DNA of 64,000 nt from Neodontobutis hainanensis (Eukaryota > Chordata > Actinopteri > Gobiiformes > Odontobutidae). This document shows positions 50,101 to 61,600 of this stretch, piece after piece. A model generated the notes under the pieces. That model ran no database searches, was not told where the DNA came from, and worked only from the letters and a program-made list of their open reading frames with translations. The translations under genes and the position numbers were made by a program. How positions within the stretch are numbered: the first letter of the stretch is position 1; each line of letters starts with the position of its first letter. The stretch lies in contig JALDNG010000048.1 of the NCBI GenBank assembly GCA_024349245.1, positions 5,773,001 through 5,837,000 on the forward strand, in the 5' to 3' direction.

Positions 50101-53100
50101 AGAGCTGATTTTGTCCTGATATCAGTTTTTACAGAATGAGTAAAAGTAGTTACTTTTACTCATTGATACAAGTACTTAACATCTGTAAACCATTCAAGAT
50201 TTTAGAGCAATGTTGATTTTTCTTTTTTAAGTCTTATAAATGCATAGTAGTAACAAGCATCTTTGTGAACCATTTGACACTAACAGATCAATTGCAAAGA
50301 AAGAGGTGCAGAAAATTGCTGTGCAGTAAATTAAGTTATTAGTATCGGTGAAGGTGAACGTGTCTAAGAGTCATCAATGTTGGTTATTGATCCTTGGACA
50401 TCCCTTGTAATTAAGAGCTTTTACTGAATACGGCTGTGCTTGAATAACCTTTTGGGTCCCCTAGAGACTTATTACATACTACTGGTCCCTTTATAGAAAA
50501 AAACAATCATTTACTTTTGTAGCTATTAATTTGTGACTATTTATCTGCTATCATTATGGACATATGTTAAAGTCTGTTAACTAAACATAGCATATAAAAT
50601 CACCATTAACAAACCAAATGCTTTTGGGGACCAGACAAAAACATTCAAAGGAATCAGATTAAGATAATGTTTTTACCCGGCTGTTCACAGACCCACATTT
50701 TGTCACCACTAGATGCTGCAACAAACTACACACTGCACTTTTAATGTACACTGTGTGCACAACAAAAAAGTGATTATTTTGACCATATCATAATTTTATC
50801 TATAATTTCCAACTCCAAGCTGTATAAACCTGAATCCTTATTGGATTTAATGCTTATCAGGTGATGTGTAACGAGGGAGGGTGTGGCCTAAGGAGATCAA
50901 CACACTATATCAAGGTCTGCATAATTATTAGGCAGATTCTTCTCCTCAGGAAAAATGAGCCAAAAAGAGATTTAACTGACTCTGAAAAGTCAAAAATTGT
51001 AAAAAGTCTTTCACAGGGATGCAGCACTCTTGAAATTTCTAAGATATTGGGGCGTGATCACAGAACCATCAAATGTTTTAAAGCAAATAGTCAACAGGGT
51101 CGCAAGAAACGTGTCGAGAAGAAAAGATGCAAATTCACCGTCAAAGGTTTGTAGAATCAAACGTGAAGCGACCAGGAACCCATTATCCTCCAGTGCTGCC
51201 AAATTCCACAACTGCAACCCACCTGAGTGTCAGAAGTACGAGTGTTCAGTTCAGAGACATGGCCGAAGTAAGAAAGGCTGAATGCTGACCTCCTCTGAAC
51301 AAGACACATAAGTTGAAACATCAAGAATAGACCAAGAAATATCTGAAGACAGATTTTTCAAAGGTTTTGTGACTGATGAGATGAGAGTGACTCTTGACGA
51401 ACCAGAACGATGGGCCGTGGTTGGATCAGTAACAGACACAGAGCTCCACTTCGACTCAGACACCAGCGAGGTGGAGGTGTGGTACTGGTATGGGCAGGTA
51501 TTATTAAAGATGAGCTAGTTGGACCATTTCAGGTTGAAAATGGACTCAAAATCAACTCTCAGACCTACTGCCAATTTTTAGAAGACACTTTCTTCAAGCA
51601 GTGGTTCAGGATAAAGTCTGAATCTTTCAAAGACTTTGATTTTGCTCCATCACATGCATCAAAGTTCTCCACTGTGTGGCTGGCCAGTAAAGTTCTTAAA
51701 GATGAAAAACTAATGACATGGCTCCCTTCTTCACCTGAACTTAAACCCTATTGAGAACTTCTGGGCCCTTCTTAAGCAGGACATTTACAGTGAAGGTCAA
51801 CAGTACACCTCTCTGAACAGTGTCTGAGAGGTTCTGGTCGCGGCTGTACAAAAAGTTGATTCTGACCAGATCCAGATCAAGAAAATGACTCATGAATGGA
51901 AGGCTTGTGACTGTTATTGAAAAAAGGGTGGCAATATTGGTCACTGAGTTTTTTTTCCATAAATGTTTATTTGTAAATTTGTTTGTCTATTATTCTCACT
52001 TTAACAGGTGAAAATAAACAAGTGAGATGGGAAAATCTTTGTTTTTAATTTGGTTGCATAATAATTCTGCACACTAATAGTAATAATAATGGGTGTACAT
52101 GTAGATATTCTCTTACGAAAGCAAAAACTTCACTTTTACTACTTAAATGTTCAGGTTAGGGTTTGTTAACATTTTGGATTGACCAAGAGCACTGTAGTTG
52201 TACAATAACAAAATTAATCCTCAAAAATACAACTTGTCTAATAAGTGTGCACACAGTGTGTTGTTTAAAATAAAAATTCACATACTATTAAACATCTTTA
52301 ATTCATAAATGTTTTGTTGCGCCTTGTGTATGATTCATGTAATGCAATGAATACATTACACATACAAGATGTACCAGCATCTATTTGCAACATCAAAGTT
52401 TGCAGTTCCATATCTAATAGCCTTTCTTTATTCAACCTGTGAGCTACTATGGTGGCCCTGCTGGGACATGCAATCTTCTATTAACTCATTCTGTGGGAAT
52501 AGGTCAGATGAAGAGTTGGGTCTGAAATGTTGGAAGACAAAATTCATTTAGTTCCTAAATGTCCAAAGCCTTCATGCAAAAAGATACATGAATATGCTTC
52601 TTCTTAAGCAGTGCTCAGTTTGTCCACTCTAAGCTCTGAGAGAAACAGGTCGTAGTAGTAATGGATGTAATGACACCTTCTAATGTCTTCTATAGTTTTG
52701 TCTGTTTCTCCAAGATCTAGACAAATGAAAGACGTTACATTGAGACAGCTATAGAATACTGAAAAACATACTTTTTGACCCACCGATGTTTCATTTTAAC
52801 CAATTGTTTACTACATTTTATACAATGCACCTTTAAAACAAATATACCATTCAGCAGGTCAAACCCCACCGGAGTTGTGCAGTATCGGAAAATGTAAGGC
52901 CATATATGATTTCACTCCTGAGCAGGAAGACGAATTGGCGTTTAAAGAAGGCAAGTAAAAACTGAATTAAGATAACACTGTGCTATGCCTGATGACTAAT
53001 ATAAATGTCTTGCAGGTGATCTTCTAAACATTTACACAAAGAAAGAGAATAGCTGGTGGTTTGGAGAACTTCACGGAAAGACAGGTCATTTCCCTTCTAC

Positions 53101-53152
53101 TTATGTTGAAGAGCTGCCCGTTTTAAATAGTGTCTTGTCCTCAGATGCCTGA
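44136..53152 (+). CDS. nostrin: nostrin (eNOS traffic inducer), 16 exons, 549 aa
   Basis: F-BAR/SH3 adaptor that binds membranes and, in mammals, eNOS, caveolin-1, dynamin and N-WASP, steering eNOS to intracellular vesicles. Exons: 44136-44162, 44339-44424, 44613-44696, 44838-44900, 44992-45073, 45151-45213, 47255-47353, 47438-47563, 47692-47790, 47888-48013, 49140-49248, 49367-49455, 49544-49669, 49790-50030, 52858-52950, 53016-53152; 1650 nt, in frame. The start MKDPISTCWYNELY aligns with human MRDPLTDCPYNKVY. The F-BAR domain occupies about 1-260 (YAKGLQKLAGKL, then YFDINMEGYQMRLKWENTL). A middle coiled coil includes RLKLQRLEDSITKAKKDTE. A Pro/Thr-rich linker in exon 14 precedes a C-terminal SH3 (CKAIYDFTPEQEDELAF...SWWFGELHGKTGHFPSTYVEELP). 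It is longer than human NOSTRIN (506), mainly in the linker. Introns 11 and 15 need GC donors; exon 4 is short and its acceptor is the least certain junction. Confidence 0.95.
46411..46659. mobile_element. 249-bp hAT-like MITE
   Basis: Begins CAGGGGCGCAA and ends TTGCGCTCCCCTG (inverted termini with a one-base offset). Direct flanks GCAGCAGG (46403-46410) and GCAGCACC (46660-46667) agree at 6 of 8 positions, consistent with a hAT-type 8-bp target duplication. No coding capacity. It lies in nostrin intron 6. Confidence 0.7.
46870..47055 (-). repeat. ~190-bp dispersed repeat, copy 2
   Basis: Inverted relative to 41452-41640. The complement reads ACCCTGCATAACCTTTAGCC, GTTTGGAAGAAAAAAGCATG and GGTCATTTTAGTGCATTTTG. 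It ends about 200 bp before nostrin exon 7. Confidence 0.65.
48014..49139 (+). other. nostrin intron 10
   Basis: GT-AG intron. At 48270-48560 it holds a tRNA-derived repeat fragment; the remainder is unassigned. Confidence 0.5.
48270..48560 (+). repeat. tRNA-derived SINE-like fragment
   Basis: Contains AGCAAGAAGGTCCTGAGTTA, GACTCCCAGG and GGGGTTTCCTCCTGGTACTC, the ordered blocks of the common fish repeat, degenerate in the B-box-like part. Confidence 0.55.
49249..49366 (+). other. nostrin intron 11, GC-AG type
   Basis: Exon 11 ends GAAG and the intron starts GCAAGT, ending TTGCAG. Only this junction joins ...KKDTE to GLQRLLKTYS in frame, as in human (KDKEGLERMLKTYS). The nearby GT at 49252 shifts the frame. 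Confidence 0.85.
50908..52078 (+). mobile_element. degenerate Tc1/mariner-like element in nostrin intron 14
   Basis: The ends resemble inverted repeats (left CTGCATAATTATTAGGCAG at about 50917; right GCATAATAATTCTGCACAC at about 52055). The plus strand has pieces of a Tc1-type transposase: DLTDSEKSKIVKSLSQGCST and ISKILGRDHRTIK (50970-51080), and later WAGIIKDELVGPF, then TYCQFLEDTFFKQW (51490-51600). The catalytic blocks are decayed: FAPSHASK lacks the usual QDN before it, and SSPELKPY is followed by a stop. Several frameshifts; not active. Confidence 0.85.
52854..52857 (+). other. NAGNAG tandem acceptor of nostrin exon 15
   Basis: The acceptor reads TTCAGCAG before GTCAAACC. Either AG (ending 52854 or 52857) keeps the frame; the first would add a single alanine codon in the linker before the SH3 domain. 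Confidence 0.6.
52951..53015 (+). other. nostrin intron 15, GC-AG type
   Basis: 65-bp intron starting GCAAGT after ...TTTAAAGAAG and ending CTTGCAG. It joins LAFKEG to DLLNIYTKKE across the SH3 domain, the conserved register. Using the GT four bases downstream would shift the frame and hit a stop. Confidence 0.85.
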
Positions 53153-53276
53153 CAGATCGACTGTGTACTGTGCTTAGGTTTTTAATTTGGGATAATGAAG
53201 TGTTATGTAGTTAAAACAAATATTTATGAAGATAAAAATTTGAGAAAGTAGAAATGTGTTACTTATTCTACATGAG

Positions 53277-53282
53277 TTTATT
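53277..53282 (-). terminator. spc25 polyadenylation signal candidate
   Basis: AATAAA on the minus strand 131 bp past the spc25 stop codon, inside the 260-bp gap to the convergent nostrin gene. Confidence 0.55.
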
Positions 53283-53412
53283 AGTCTTAAAAAATTTGTT
53301 ACAATTAAAGGCTGCAGATAATTTCATATTTAGTTGTTGTAGTAGCATGTGGGTTTTTCTTGCTCATAAATGTCCCAAAAAAGCAAAGGCTGCTTCTCAT
53401 CTTCATCCAACC

Positions 53413-54839
53413 TCAGCGTTGAGCCAGAGCAACAAACTCCTTTCTGATGTTTGCAAGGAAAGCTGCCAAGTTGTGTGTCTCCTGCAGCCGTTTTTCCAGG
53501 TTTGGCAAACACTCCAGCGGTGGGTCACTCGACAAAACTGCAGACAAAGAGATACATGTTTTCTCTAGTACAACAGTTTGATCATTGAGGATTTACAGAG
53601 ATAAGGTTTCCAAAGGTTTTGTTTACTTACTCTGGTACTCGCCCTCTTCACTGATCCCCATTGTGAGAATGTAGGCACTCGACAAATCTGAATGGTTGAT
53701 ATTTCGGAAAACAAACTGCAGCTTTTGTCCTTTAAAAAAAAGAAAAATTGTGAGACTTTTTTCTGAGATGTTTTTCAAGTGTGTGCGCAAGTGTAAATAT
53801 TATTCGCTTAATTCAAATATCCAGTGTAACTTCCAAAGCTGTCATTATTAAACCAACATTGTAACTGCAATGTTTCATTTGCTTTTTGATAAGGATTCTG
53901 TTCCTTTTGTGGTGGCACAGTTTAGAGATTTTCACTTTATAGCAACTTAATTTAGGTATTTATACAAATACATATTCCCATTTAAATTCATGCCTTTTAC
54001 TACTGTTGTATAATGGACGTACAAGACATTTAATCAATATTGCATATAAGTTTTATGTTTCAAAATATGTCCATATATAAAAAAATTTATTTCTGAGAAG
54101 CACCTATAGAACCTAGCTTTTTGGAAAGGGCCATTAAATGTATTATATTTCCATGTCAACTACTGGTCCACTGTAAGATAAAAAAATGCTTTTTAAACCT
54201 CAACCCTTAAGGTTATTTTCAGAACCACCAACCGTACATAAAACCTGCATTGCATTTAGCAGCTGAACATGTACTTTTTTTTTACCAAATACTATTTTAG
54301 GGGGATTTATTGTCATTTTATATAAAAATGTATGGTTCATTTTGGTTGACAGAAGCTACACTACACATAAAAGATACCACAAGGTTAATGGAAAAAATAC
54401 TAAGAATAAAATATGAGTGGTAAATACTGTATTGCCATGTTAGTTTTACCTCTCGAAAGTTCAGACTCCATCATAATTGTCCGTATCTCCAAACCCAAAT
54501 TCTCCTCAAACATTAGTCTGGCCTTTTGAAGATTCTTCAGTCTGTTTTTGTTTGACTTATTCTGTGCCTCAATTACTAAAAGAGATGAAAAAAAATATTT
54601 AGAAAACATTTAGAGTCACTTCCTAACCTAACAGTTGCTTACACTCTTTCTTCTTGGCTTGTTCTTCTCCAAGTTTCTCAATCTTGTGGATTAAATCTTC
54701 CTTCTTCATCTCCTTCTGCTCAAGCTCAGACATTTGTTCAGAAACGGCATGACGTTTCTCCTTCAGCAATTTGTTTTTGTGTTCCAAGTCTATGGGGCAA
54801 ATATTCAAATTATATTACAACTGCATACGAGAAAGGATA

Positions 54840-54881
<42 letters not shown>

Positions 54882-55319
54882 CCTGTACTTTGTCTCACTA
54901 TTCATTAATTTATTAAACAAGACCCAGTACAGGGAATTCATTTTTTCTTACGAGCAAAAAAGATTCAAGATAGACTTTAATGGTCCCGAAGGGGATGCTA
55001 GTCTCGTGTCAATAATATCAAAGAATGTGACCTTTTAAACGTACCTTTTTTAAAAGACTCTATTGTCTCAAACAGCGTCTCATCCTTACACTTCTTCACA
55101 TATGCATCTACAGAAGAAAGAAAATACTACAAGGATCTATATATATTACATTTTATAGAGCATCTTGAGCATACCTAGAGAAGATTTGACAAACTGTCTG
55201 TGGGCCTGGAACAGCTCTGTGGTCATGTCCGCGGTCATCTCTAAAGCTTTGAACTGCTGGCTGTAGTTCTCCATGGTTTTAGTGAATCTGTCACTTGTCT
55301 TTGAGTCAGTGATAGACAT
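53413..55319 (-). CDS. spc25: NDC80 kinetochore complex subunit Spc25, 6 coding exons, 234 aa
   Basis: Spc25 pairs with Spc24 to form the centromere-proximal globular end of the NDC80 complex that anchors microtubule attachment to the inner kinetochore. Coding exons in transcript order: 55319-55175, 55107-55045, 54789-54643, 54575-54450, 53729-53631, 53537-53413; 705 nt, in frame, ending ...EFVALAQR and TGA. The protein starts MSITDSKTSDRFTKTMENYS. Long coiled coil at about 50-150 (LEHKNKLLKEKRHAVSEQMS, then KEDLIHKIEKLGEEQAKK). C-terminal RWD-type globular domain with LGLEIRTI, GQKLQFVFRNIN and LECLPNLEKRLQETHNLAAF, which line up with human LGLEIRKI, EKLQFIFTNID and LECLAEFQENVRKTNNFSAF. Length is near human (224). 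A noncoding first exon probably ends at 55624 (CATATCAAT then GTGAGT). The start codon in exon 2 is the first in-frame ATG of that exon. Confidence 0.93.
54841..54880. repeat. (AT)n microsatellite
   Basis: About 38 bp of alternating AT in a spc25 intron. Confidence 0.95.
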
Positions 55320-55623
55320 AGTGATGTTCTGAATGATGCCACTGAAAAAATAACGGCAGGCGAAAAAACAAAAGGGAGAGATAAGATATTGAACATATAC
55401 GTTTATTAGAGTTAATTTATTAAGTTTATTATGTACGATAAACCATTGAGAATCTCGCTAAAGGCAAAAACACTAATATTGGCAGAGAATAGCTTTGTTC
55501 ACTGTTAGCTTCACCGCATTAGTAAGTAGTAGCTTACTCAAATGGTTTATTTGCACATAAAATATAGCCGTAAGTATCGGAACACGATGCCTTTAACAAA
55601 GTGTGATATATAGCAACACTCAC

Positions 55624-55740
55624 ATTGATATGAGGCGCAAACGAGCTGTAGAGAACCGTCTTTCTTTTCAAAATTACGCGGTCTGTTCTTTTCCGGTGAC
55701 TCTCTGGGGCGGAAACCGGAAATTACGCCATACTGTGTTT
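55624..55740 (-). promoter_or_regulatory. spc25 5' exon/promoter region
   Basis: The minus strand has a splice donor (GTGAGTG) directly below 55624 and GC-richer sequence to about 55720 (CGGAAAAGAACAGACCGCG). This fits a short noncoding first exon and promoter of spc25. No core element identified. Confidence 0.4.
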
Positions 55741-58495
55741 TTATTTCTTTGCATTAACAAAAAACATTGAATTAAACTCGAACAAAAAGGTAGCAGCACA
55801 ATATTATTATTGCTTTACATTTAAAATAAATTTAAATACAGTAAAATTAGCATTTTAAAATAGTGGTATTGTAACTTTAGTATTAGTTCTTATTTCTATT
55901 AAATATCTAGGAGCTATTAAAAGAATAATAAAAATATACATTTTGTGCTTAAATAAAAATGAATCTTTCATGAAATGAATGAATAAATGTATTTTTTAAG
56001 ATTTAAGTTGAGATATTTTTGATTGGCGTTTTTCCATTTATATACAAAAATACAATTATTTAGCTACAATCACTTTAAAAAATACAATATATTATTTTAT
56101 AAAATTAAATTGAATTAAATTTTTAATTAAAATAATTTGATGCATTTATTATTATTGTTTATTTAAAAAAATTAAGTAAAGGTGAGCACAAATGGTATAG
56201 CCTATACTGTAGTATGCATTTATATAGCGCTTTTCCCTTCTCTGGCACCCAAAGCGCTTTATCATGTCTTCTTCATTGCCGGTTAATGGACGTCCTGCGC
56301 ATCAGAATCTTCCTTATATTTTATATTTTGCCTACCTGCTATAAGCTACTTTAAAAACTAGATTCATAATGTGTGGGCACGCTTTGATCCTTATCATTGA
56401 GCGTAAAATGCATAAACCGCTGAAAATGAGAAGCTCTTTTTCCTAACTTCCGTAGCTATTTGCTGCCACTTTACGCCACCTGGTGGTAGTTATGAGAAAC
56501 CTTAATCCTTTTGCAAACCTAAATAATAATACTTAGAACCCTTAAACAATAGACTAGTTGTGTTGTTGAAAACAGATAATAAATAAAAACATGTACACCA
56601 TAGTTGAAGCCTTATTGTGACAAACACTTGCACTCTGTTTTTCTTGTTACAGTAGCCTATATTCTTTTTTTTTTTTTTTATTAAATGAGAATGAGACCGT
56701 TAATGAGGCTGAAAAGATGGCTTTGTGTCTTACCGTGCACCAAGGTTAATATTTAAGTGAGCAATCATCTGGAAGAGAGCTAATGGTTGTACTGTGGGCT
56801 GTAAATTGTTTTTGTGTGGCATCTGCTTGGAAAGGTTGTATTATTTTTTACTGTTGGGATCAGACTAAAGAGAATGAGTTATTATCGTTGCTTTGTTAAA
56901 TGATTTATGATGCTTGGTCAATACAAAGTGTCAGAGTTTGTGGCTGCAGATGTAAACATGAATTTTGTGCACAGCAATGGGATCCTCTCTCAGCTTCATG
57001 TCATTAGTGGTTGATCCATGTAAAATATTATTTTGGCTCATTTCTTTTCAGTTACAATGTGGGTACCAAGATTATAAGAAAGGCTGTCAATCTGACTTTA
57101 TGTGGTAAGAAACCTTAAATGTCGATGATCTTTCTTATAGATTTTCTATTTAATACTGTTTAGCGTTCTGTTTGGGCACAGGCGTATATGGCAAGTGCAG
57201 GTGTTATGCAGAGATCTGCATGCCTGCATCTCTTTGATTAAGGTGACTAAAAAATACATCTTAAGTTCTGGTTTGTCTTAATTTGTATGTGGTCTTTTTT
57301 ACCACTTTAAATGAGAGTGATGCAGTTTTTGTTCACTTTAAAGCCAGGGGATGTAGTTCTCAGCGTAACACAGGAACCCTTTCTACCAATAGCATCTGGC
57401 AGCAGAACTGCACTTGCCTTCTCAGACACCTTCGCTTCCATTGCAGGTGATATCACTTGCAGTTGACGCCTGAGAGTGGGCTAAGGTTAGGCTTAGTGCA
57501 AGTCTGACAGTGCAAGTGTAAAAGCTTCGGAGATAAGCCCAGCCACAAAACCAGGTTAAAGCTCAGATGTGTTGCACCTGTATCTACATCCTTCTAAATG
57601 TATAACTTTGTAAAATGCCATCTGAGATTTTGTCTTACCTAATCTTCTTTTGTAAGAGTGCATCTGTGCCCCACTGTGCGGTTGCTCAGATCCCCTGCTG
57701 TGTGCATTGGCTCATTAGAGACATTAGAGTGTATACTATTATTGACACCCAAATGAATCGATGATGTTGATTTAAGCCAGACTTACACAAGGTTTTATTT
57801 TTTGTCTTCATGGTCCAGAACGTCTGAATCAATTGGAATATTGTTCCAAAACAACAAAACACTTCAGAAGAGGCAGGTATTAACGAAAGGTAATGAGGTA
57901 GAACATGGACAGCGGTGTAACTGCATTAGGCAAATGAGTTAATCGTCCCAGTTGAACTCATTTCAGTGTCTTCTTCCACCATCTGTGGTTGCTCCGCACT
58001 CGGCACCTGAGGCTGGGAGTAATAAATGATGTAACAGTGCAACAAACCGAGCTTAAAAAGTTATTCTACAGTAAACCACAAAAACAAGCCATTATGGATT
58101 TATGTTAGAGTAGGGCGATTTTCAAACCCCAAAACTGGGACACTTTAATTTTATAAACGCAAATCAGAGGAAAGCACCTTAATGGAAATGCTGCGTAAAA
58201 TCAATATACAATCAATATACCACCAATAAACACTAATAAAATGTGAACGGATTTCATTGAGTAATTTTTTTTTAACATGTAACAAACGTGCTTATTATTC
58301 CTTTAGCTCGTTAGTAAATGGTGACTTTCTTTTTGGCTGATGACAGACTGAAACGGTGAAAGCTGGAGAAGGGACCCTTAGCAAATAGCCTCACACTTAG
58401 CCAGATATATAGACCAATCAGTATTGAGTTACAGATATGTGGAACACTGTTGCCGTTATCATGGCACACAGACAGTCTACAGACAAATGAGTTAC
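55741..58495. other. intergenic spc25-abcb11; no G6PC2-like gene seen
   Basis: Strongly AT-rich on the left (55750-56170). A repeat-like phrase TTATATAGCGCTTTTCCCTT / CAAAGCGCTTTATCATG lies at 56219-56270. No frame with the glucose-6-phosphatase signature (for example a PSGHAM-type motif) was found on either strand. A dispersed-repeat tail AACGTCTG..AATTGGAATATT near 57820 is uncertain. Confidence 0.5.
56190..56290 (+). repeat. dispersed repeat fragment (TTTATATAGCGC type)
   Basis: Contains TTATATAGCGCTTTTC and CACCCAAAGCGCTTTA, an inverted GCGCTTT pair commonly found in fish dispersed repeats. Confidence 0.5.
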
Positions 58496-58501
58496 TTTAT
58501 T
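58496..58501 (-). terminator. abcb11 polyadenylation signal candidate
   Basis: AATAAA on the minus strand about 100 bp beyond the abcb11 stop codon, implying a very short 3' UTR. Confidence 0.6.
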
Positions 58502-58601
58502 TTGGTCAACAACAAAGGAAAGAAAGAATACAATACTGTCTTATACATAAAAATACATAATAATCATTTCTTGTTGATAAAAATCCTAAACATGCAGATT
58601 C

Positions 58602-61600
58602 CTAGCTGACGGGGGCACCTGTTGTGACCAGTTTATAATACGCTCCTCCCTTGGCCATGAGTTTGTCATGTGTGCCTTGCTCTATCACGACTCCTTGAGA
58701 CATTACAGCTATGATGTCAGCGGTCTGGATGGTAGACAGTCGGTGTGCGATGACAATGCATGTTCGACCTTTTCTGGCTTCATCCAAGGCTGCCTGGACA
58801 GTCTGGAGAGAAGGACACAAGCTTAAAACCTGTACTACACATACAGTATACATAACAGTCTCTGTGTCAGTCAAGTCATGTTAACCTTTTCACTCTCTGT
58901 GTCCAGGGCAGATGTAGCTTCATCCAGGAGCAGGATCTTTGGATTTCTCACTATAGCTCGAGCAATTGCAATACGCTGCTTTTGTCCTCTGGAAAGCTGA
59001 GAGCCCTGTGTGCCAACTTGAGTGTCATATTTCTAGAATGATGAAAATTGATGAGTTAAAAATGTTAAATTCTCAAAATCAATGCTTTATAATAGTTAAT
59101 AGTTATAGTATAATAGTTCACTATACAATACACTGCCAACTTAGGTAAGGTATGCTTTTTTATCCATTAGCTCCAAAAGTATATATATAAAGTAGAGCGA
59201 CTCACATCTGGTAGACTCATCACAAAGTCATGAAGGAAGGCTTTCTTTGCGGCTTCTATAATCTCCTCCATGCTGATGGTGCGGGTGTTGTCACCATACT
59301 GTATGTTCTCCGCAATGCTACAGTTGAACAGCACTGGCTCCTGGGACACTATGCCGATCTGAGATCTGAGGAACGGCACGTTGATGGTCTGAGATGGGCG
59401 GCCATCAATCAACTGAAAAAAAAATAAATAAATAAAGAACATTATTAGATTATATTATTGTATAAATGATAAGGTTCTGCAATTACTCACTTTTGATTTC
59501 TATGATTAGGAAAACAAGCTAATTACATAAAAAATGGACATAGCAGACACCCACAGCCTAGAGGAATCATTTTTAAAAATATAATTTTTTGTTTTATATA
59601 TATATATATATATATATACGTTAAGATTTACGGTAGCTAAGTAACGTCTATCTGCATTTGCAATATCAGCTTTAAATATGTATGACAAATGCACACCATT
59701 TGGCAGCAAAAAGTCCCAACGCAAGCAAAACCATTAAAAAGCCACAAACACAAAAACACTGTTGGATTAAATTGCATTTATTTTTTTTTTTTTATGTTAA
59801 TTTACTTCTTAGTAGCCAGTTAACTGTCACCATGTAACATCCCAGGACAAAAAAAAATTTTAAATTCAGTTTGTGCATAAAACTAATGTATATTTTGTTT
59901 GTGACTGTGTTTTATGTTTCTTTATGTCCCTATAGATCTCAGCCACATCATAGGCTTCTAGAAATGTTGATCTATAAATTTTAGAGAAATGCTTGTATTA
60001 CTAAGTACCATTTTTCCTTTACTTTTTAGACTCACCACTTTTCCTTTATTGGGTTCATAGAACCTTTCCAGCAGCTGAACACTTGTGCTTTTCCCACAGC
60101 CACTGCTTCCAACAAAGGCCAAAGTTTGTCCACGCTTCACAGACACCAGGAGCCCATTTAACACCTGGACGTCCGGTCGTGTTGGATATGTGAATTTACA
60201 GTTGAGGAACTCTATTTCTCCTTTGAAATTGTCCTATAAACAAACGCAGTGTAATCAAACAAATCCAGCATTGAAAATGTTATTAGAACCTTTCAGATGA
60301 TTTCTGTGGACAAACCCATTTCTCTCCATCTGTGCTGCTAGTTCTGATTTTGGGAACGCGGTCGAGCAGTTTAAACAACTGAGCGGCTGCTGTCTTTGCT
60401 TTGGCGTAATCTGGGGTAAAGGAAGAAGCTTTGCCCATCGCTGTTCCACTGATGACAATTGCCGAAATCACCCTGAAAGAACAAAAAACAATCAATATAT
60501 ACTGTATATATATATATACTTCTACTATCGTCGCTTGCTGTATGAAAGTGTCCTGTACTAATAACATTAATCACTACTAATCACTAAATTAGTCAAGTTT
60601 ACACACAGTTACAGCTTAGTCAGACTATGCTCATAGCTCAGTTTAGCCATCTAAGTTTGTCTGTGTTTACACGCACAAAAGAGAATCAAACTCTGCTGTC
60701 CAAGTTGCTCGGTTCAGCCAGCATCTAGGTTATATTATCTGGATTTAAACAGATGAGAATGTTTGATGCATCCCTCTCACATGTTCCCAAAACAGGGTGT
60801 CTTGAGTTAGCAAAGCTTCCACTGGCTGCTTGGTCAACATGGCTTGTCAACATTTAATCAATGGCTGCTAAAAATACAAAAAAATTGAAGTTCCAGTACT
60901 GGCTATACTACGTCAACTCCACAAAGATCCTAATACATATAGACCTCCAAATGTATTTAGCATATTGACAACGTAAATTAAGGCTGGACAAATTATATTT
61001 GATGATTCTGTCCAGATTTTAATGCCAGGTCTAAATGGGGGCTTTTGATTTGTGGAAACAATATCTGATTTTTTTTAATACTAACCTGAAAACAAACTTG
61101 TATGGCAGTCCTTCGGTGCTAACAAGATAGCCTCCATATCTAAATGAAGCTGCAAACGCCATGAAGATGACACACTGGGCAAAGCCAAAGCAGATGCCAT
61201 AGATGTGGGCCTTTTTCTTAGCAGATTTATACGGAAGCTCCAGTTGCTGCTCATAAGATTCAACAAATGTGTTTTCCTTTGCCAAACCTGCAATTGTCCT
61301 GATGTTTGACAGAGCCTCACTGGAAATCTATGACACAAACAGTGAAACTGACATATCCCACGGACTTCAATTGTTCAGTGGAGAAGGATTTGCAAAAACT
61401 TACTTGACCTGCGGCTTCCATGCCCTTTTTATCTTCATTTGCAAATCCTGTCAACATTTTGGCTTGAAAGGCTCCAGACAGACCAATGAGGGGCAGGAAG
61501 CACATGATTACCAAAGTTAATTTCCAACTGAAATAAAAGGCGATAATGAAGGATGCGCCAATGTTGGTGAGGGAGTTTACAATCATGCCAATCTGAGCGC

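Noticed and set aside
52954..52980. Conventional GT donor for nostrin exon 15 (GTAAAA four bases downstream)
   Set aside because: Using it adds GCAA to the exon and shifts the SH3 frame into a stop.
54841..54880. CRISPR-like or tandem array
   Set aside because: It is a plain AT dinucleotide microsatellite without spacers; no spaced direct-repeat array exists in the window.
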